Shown one piece after another: positions 59,601-64,000 of a stretch of DNA of 64,000 nt. Every line of letters starts with the position of its first letter. Position 1 is the first letter of the stretch. Position numbers and translations under genes: made by a program. The notes below the pieces were generated by a model that made no database searches, had not been told where the DNA came from, and saw only the letters and a list, made by a program, of their open reading frames with translations. The DNA comes from Oryza sativa Japonica Group (taxonomy: Eukaryota; Streptophyta; Magnoliopsida; Poales; Poaceae): assembly GCF_034140825.1 (NCBI RefSeq), contig NC_089038.1:24271501-24335500 (forward strand), written 5' to 3'.

Positions 59601-59805
59601 CGCCGCCACCCCCGGCCGCCGCGGCGACGCGGGGATCATCGCCCGAGACCATGGAGACCTTCCCAGCAGCAGCAGCAGCCGCGGGCGCCGCGACGATCGC
59701 CCCGCGTGACGACGACCCGGGGCCGCCGTCGACGCGCCGAGCAGCCGCAGCGCCGCCACCGCCGCAGCAGACGACGACCGGCGCCTTTTCCTGAGTTGCG
59801 GCCAT
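53691..59805 (-). CDS. CuAO: Peroxisomal copper amine oxidase (twelve exons)
   Basis: Minus-strand model: 59538-59805, 57386-57495, 56999-57304, 56565-56677, 56124-56454, 55813-56028, 55494-55730, 55059-55244, 54692-54832, 54128-54396, 53960-54041, 53691-53810; 792 residues, all phases close. Enzyme role: copper/topaquinone oxidation of primary amines such as putrescine to aldehyde, ammonia and hydrogen peroxide. The topaquinone precursor Tyr is at about 517 in ANYEYGF. Copper ligands are His 567 and 569 (VHQHFF) and His 733 (THIPR). The catalytic base Asp is at about 433 ([10 protein letters not shown]). The C-terminus is SKL, a canonical peroxisomal targeting signal type 1, as in the Arabidopsis relative At2g42490. 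The Ala/Gly-rich first exon and 2.0-kb first intron are typical for the gene. No broken site was found. Confidence 0.93.
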
Positions 59806-61434
59806 TGGAGCGGATTCGCGAGCTGACCGTGTCCGTATTCTCCGCCTCCGCCTCCGCCTCGCCGGCTCACACGATCTGACATACAGCACAGGCCTCCGCC
59901 CTCCCGCGCGCCTTCGTCCTCCCCTCCCCTCCCCTCCCCCCACCTCCCGCTTCCTCCTCCTCCGGCTTCTGGGGTTTCTACGGGCTTAGGGCTACCGCGA
60001 ACCCTAGGACGAAGGGGAAGGACCAGGCCGGCCTCGTGCGTTTCCTCCTCCTCCGCGAGAGAAGCCGACGAGGAATGGGGAAGAGAGAGAGAGAGAGAGA
60101 GAGAGAGAAGCCGGTGGCGAGTTTGGAATGGTGGTGGTGGCGGTGGAGGAGGAGGAGGAGGAGGAGACGGGGGCTTTGGGTTGTTTTGGAGGGCGAACGC
60201 CTCGGGGCTCACGTGCTTTTATAAAGGCGAACGGGGGAAAGGTGGCTGGGCGAGGCCGCGAGGGGAGGGGAAGTGGGTGGGCTGGATTCTTCTGGGCTCC
60301 CTTTCCCGCAAATGCTACATGCACGGGTAAAGCTGTACCCCACATTGTGTTGATCCCGGTATGTAAGTTTTTCTTCTTTTTCATTTATTTCCTTTTGAGA
60401 CGATCCCTCCATGAAAAGTTGGCATTTTCGCCAAAACGCCAATAAGAATGCCTTTTCTGTGGTGGTGGTAGTTGATTTTTGTTAAAAATGTCTAGCGACA
60501 GCTGGAAATTGATTTTTGTTTTTTTTTCCTGGGGGTGGTTTTTTTTTATCATGTCTCGAAGGAAATTGAGGTTGATGGCTTATCAATGTCATTGCAATTG
60601 CCGTGATGGTATCCTAGTGGTAATTTTTGTGGTATCTTTTGTATTCTAAAGAATTATGGGGTGCTTTGATATGTCCCTATACTCGCCGGTAGCTATCAAG
60701 GGAAATAATGCAGAATTGTGATAACTTTTTTTCATAATCACCAAGTGCTACTTATGGATTTGTGTTATTTTATAAACATGTCAGCTTTGGATACTTTAGT
60801 GATGTGATTGAAATTATTCCTTTATGAGATACTAGAAGAGATCATTCGATCATTCCGGATCCTATGCAATTGCTAGATAGTGTGAGAAGTGATGAGCCTG
60901 AGGTCGCATGAAACGCTCTATCAACATCGTACAATAAAATCGGGTAGTACAAATGGTGGAATCATTTGAAACTATTGGATAGAAAATAAATGGTCATAAC
61001 TATATGGAATTGCTATTATATACTCCCTACACCGGATCTCCATTTCAAAAAAGATTACCGTGTACTTTGACAATATTTACTATGGTTGTTGAAGTGTATA
61101 TTGTGGCTGCGCATCCACAAGTTAGAGGATATGAGGATCATCAAACTTTTCTATAGCCCTTAATCATTTGTCATCTTCATTGCCATTGCCGTGATAGCAT
61201 GTTAATGTTGTGTATCACATAAGTTATTGAAAAAACTATTTCGACGATAATACCATAAAGACGACTCGATTGTTTTTTTAGAATAAAGTACTCCTATTAA
61301 GCGAAAGTATTTCTATGAACTACTTCCGCTCAATAAGTACTCCTACAGAGTACTCCTTACAACTATTTTAGCGACATGGCATAAAGTACTCCTACAAAGT
61401 ATCATTTCAAAATGTATTAAAGGACTATCTCAAT
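59806..61434. other. Promoter side of the amine oxidase gene and AT-rich spacer
   Basis: About 59806-60240 is GC-rich and should hold the 5' UTR and promoter of the minus-strand amine oxidase gene. It contains a GA/TC microsatellite at about 60087-60109 and GGA/GGT-rich runs at 60128-60170. Frames there are of low complexity. From 60300 onward the sequence is AT-rich, without a gene. Confidence 0.4.
60087..60109. repeat. GA/TC dinucleotide microsatellite
   Basis: About eleven GA repeats, CT on the coding strand of the amine oxidase gene, about 280 bp upstream of its start codon. Such CT tracts are frequent in grass 5' UTRs. Confidence 0.85.
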
Positions 61435-61576
61435 TTTAGGTTATAAGACTTTCTAGCATTGCACACATTTATATAGATGTTAATGCATTTAGTCACACAT
61501 ATATGTCTAGATTCATTAACATATATATATGAATGTGGACGATGTTAGAAAGTCTTATAATATGAAACGGAGGAAG
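61435..61576. mobile_element. Stowaway-like MITE
   Basis: Right end TATGAAACGGAGGAAG followed by TA; left end CTATCTCAATTTTAGG pairs with it imperfectly. The arms TTATAAGACTTTCTAGCATT and ATTCATTAACAT belong to the same family as 18654 and 37287. The left border is approximate. Confidence 0.6.
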
Positions 61577-62381
61577 TAGGATTTATCACCTTTAGGAAGA
61601 TATTTGGGGATTTGCCGCCTATATATCTGTGGTATATTAATATGTGATCTCAAAACATTGCAGATCTTGAATAAATAATAGAACCTTACCTTTTTGAAAC
61701 AGCTCATAAAAATCACAAGAGAGCGTGACAATAAATAATGAGTGAAAATACTTAATTGGTCTCTCAAATTAATTAAAAAAACCGGCAACTAGGTAGAACT
61801 GGTCATATTCATGCGCCAGAAAGCACTTTTGTCTGCGCTGCTTGTCATGTATCCCAAGAGGAATATTGCAGCATGGCGAACGCAGACACCGCAACCTAAT
61901 CCTAACCCGTTAAAGTGCTGAGTGCTTTTGCTTCACGAGATTACTGCATCGATCGATCCCGTTAATTACATACTCCTTGTATACTAAATTAAAAAGGTTA
62001 ATTGGGTGTGCACCTGACAGGGTACGTGTGAGTACGTGAGCCGTGAGGCGCGAGAGCACAAGCATGCGCACCGAGCTCCGATGACAAGGACGGGAGATGA
62101 AGGCGTTCTTATCATCTGAGCCGGAAGCAAAACGAATCAGGATGCTCGAGCCCTTCTCACGTTGGCATGCATTACTCAGCGTAGTACTCCAGCTAGGTGC
62201 CGAGCGGATATTTTGTAATGCGGGCTGATTAGGATCGACTAGCAAAAATTACTACGTCGACATTACTTCACGACGAAAATTTTTGTGATTAATTTATCAG
62301 GTGCCAGCACCGTATCAATCAAAGACTGAATCCCAGGGGAGAAGTATGCTGTGGTACGGGTGAGAATTACCAAGTATCCAC
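61577..62381. other. Intergenic spacer
   Basis: No supported gene. Short minus-strand frames at 61910-62245 show no recognisable family. Confidence 0.3.
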
Positions 62382-62389
62382 ATGCCAAC

Positions 62390-62681
62390 CAGCGGCGGAT
62401 CTAAAAATTTTCTTGAGCCTCGGCAAACCTATCAACGGGTGAAGCATGCACATAAAACCTTGACCATTAATCACAAACACAAGTAGATTTGGCATGTAAA
62501 ATCTTGCTTTGTGCTGGTTGATCATGCGTGTTGGGCTCTATTAGATTGAACGAAGCAAGGTAATAGCCAATTAGGTATGTACTTAACGAGCAATATGTTG
62601 TAGGCCATGGAGTAATACGCTGTCGCAGGTCTAGGAGCCTGGGCACCCGCCCATGCTGGCCGGGCCCTGGCTCCACCACTG
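62390..62681. mobile_element. hAT-type MITE with 8-bp target duplication
   Basis: Left CAGCGGCGGATC and right GGCTCCACCACTG are inverted. ATGCCAAC stands directly on both sides (62382-62389 and 62682-62689), the 8-bp duplication of hAT transposons. The 292-bp interior has no reading frame of note. Confidence 0.75.
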
Positions 62682-62689
62682 ATGCCAAC

Positions 62690-63714
62690 TACTATAGTTG
62701 ATACGGAGTATGATAATTTAGTGGGACTATCAATATGGTATTTGACAGAACACACATCCATTAAATGTAAATTATGGATCGTTGAATTGCTTTTAGATTT
62801 ATGCAGCAATGCCTAACCCTAATACTTTATTCTCATTCCCTCAGTCCCAACTCACACCATTGTCGCTTCTCCTTTTCCTCGTGTGCACACTCCACTCGCC
62901 ACCGCACCAAGCCACTGCCTTGCCTAGTTGACTGGGCGGAAGGCTTCAATGGTGTCGGTGAGGCCCCTCCTTTCCCCCTCCCTCTTCTTTCTGGCGTGAG
63001 CTGTTCGCATGTCATCGTCTTCCATGTCTCTGGCAGCTCCCCACCAATACCATTGGATCCACCACCACCGGTCATCACCACTTAACCAATCTTTCTGCTT
63101 TGTCCCCACCGTCAACACCAGGTCCCCACTCTGCTTCTAACCTCGCGGCTTCGGTAGCACCATTACCATCTCATCGCTCGCCCAATCCACCGCCCACCGT
63201 GGGGCTATCACCTCCCATTGCCATCTCCCTAGAGCTAACGAACTCCTTCATCTTTTCTCGTTCCCCTTCCTCCACCCCTGATCCCAACATGGGACCTAAA
63301 AGTGTAGGTCCCCTACTGAAGTTTGGAGTACCACCGATGCCGAAAAAGATCAGGAGATTGTCGGACCCGAAGGAGAAGGGCAAGAGCATGAATCACGAAG
63401 ATGGACTTTATGACGAATGATATATTAGCAATTTTGTGATTTAATTTAGCAATTTATTTTTCTTATAACAATCTTGTTTGTATAGGTGGACCAAAGCCCG
63501 AGCATCATGGAGCCACATGTAATGGCTCACTGTTGCGGGTAAGAGGACACTAGCATGTCTAATGCACCTTTCAGTCGATTGATGCTGACAGCTAGTAGTT
63601 GTAGCGAGGTTTGTTTGTACTCCTATTCATAAATATATTCCAAACGTACTAGATACATTTTGTTACCAAACGTTGAAAATGGTTTATAAGAAGGCAATAT
63701 CATTTTGTATTGTA
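62690..63714. other. Intergenic stretch with unconvincing open frames
   Basis: Plus-strand frames at 62801-63085 and 63100-63420 are Pro/Ser-rich in their first parts. The second ends in a more natural sequence (GPKSVGPLLKFGVPPMPKKIRR) but matches nothing I know. No splice pair joins them convincingly. I see no firm gene. Confidence 0.3.
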
Positions 63715-63792
63715 CTTCCTCCATTTCACAATTTAAGATTTTCTAGCATTGCCCATATTCATATAGGTGCTTACATTATGAAACGGAGGAAG
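63715..63792. mobile_element. Internally deleted Stowaway-like MITE
   Basis: Left CTTCCTCCATTTCACAATT and right TTATGAAACGGAGGAAG with TA on both sides, only 78 bp. The left arm keeps AGATTTTCTAGCATTGCCCA, but most of the right arm is missing. Confidence 0.75.
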
Positions 63793-64000
63793 TAGCATAT
63801 GTGATGTGAATAGATGCTTGCACATTGGAATATATGAAAAGAAAAAAAGAGACCGCCCACCAACCGATTACACTATCCCAACTTAAAATGAGTGTGCTAA
63901 CTTAACTCGTAGCGCAATTGAAAGAGTTTATTTCAAAATGTTTACTAGATATTTTTTTGAAAATATAAAATTATATTTTGTCCGCTTAAATTCCTGCAGT

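Noticed and set aside
62801-63420. Possible small gene of two frames near the right end
   Set aside because: No start context, splice pair or homology that I can support; noted as an intergenic stretch only.
1-64000. CRISPR arrays, operons, bacterial ribosome-binding sites, tRNA or rRNA genes
   Set aside because: The window is plant nuclear DNA. I found no regularly spaced CRISPR-type repeats, no tRNA cloverleaf I could defend and no rRNA segment. The Helitron arrays are imperfect and lack unique spacers of constant length.

Overview
The window looks like a piece of a grass nuclear chromosome, almost certainly rice (Oryza). Spliced genes with steep 5' GC gradients are mixed with many Stowaway- and Tourist-type MITEs, a Helitron and a young Ty3/gypsy element. 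The minus-strand gene at 19528-20748 spells a protein I recognise as rice DAO (dioxygenase for auxin oxidation). From memory that gene lies on the long arm of rice chromosome 4; this placement is recall, not something computed here. Layout, left to right: a repeat-rich leader with one MITE; a one-exon G-type lectin S-receptor-like kinase (+, 2819-5224); a short BREVIS RADIX-like gene (+, 7430-8459); a decayed second lectin-kinase copy (about 9700-10560); a small predicted membrane protein (-, 11044-11574); a divergent NAC-domain gene with an acidic tandem-repeat tail (+, 13059-13907); a two-exon THA8-like organellar PPR gene (-, 14794-16521); a non-autonomous Helitron (16633-18582); DAO (-) and, 1.4 kb upstream of it, a broken piece of a second DAO-like exon (about 22126-22264). 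From 23242 to 36161 lies one 12.9-kb Ty3/gypsy LTR retrotransposon. It has nearly identical LTRs, a 5-bp target duplication (ATATT) and a long antisense reading region downstream of pol, and it sits inside an older MITE whose two halves flank it. Right of it come a one-exon P-class PPR gene (-, 39053-40690), a 1-kb Harbinger-like element with a GC-rich core (42046-43079), a DUF295/F-box gene (+, 43592-44929), a solo LTR with a perfect 5-bp duplication (46660-47617), a LINE remnant (about 47950-48500), a foldback MITE (49117-49512), a four-exon F-box/Sel1-repeat gene (+, 50252-52626) and a twelve-exon copper amine oxidase ending in the peroxisomal signal SKL (-, 53691-59805). The last 4 kb hold only repeats, including an hAT-type MITE with an 8-bp duplication. 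The genes form no operon-like unit. They share a region only, and each spliced model was built by eye from reading-frame continuity, GT/AG borders and family conservation. The strongest unusual signals are the retroelement's antisense region and its duplicated proline-rich insert between reverse transcriptase and RNase H, the partial DAO and lectin-kinase copies beside their parents, the repeat tail of the NAC protein, and the Helitron built from two internal repeat arrays.
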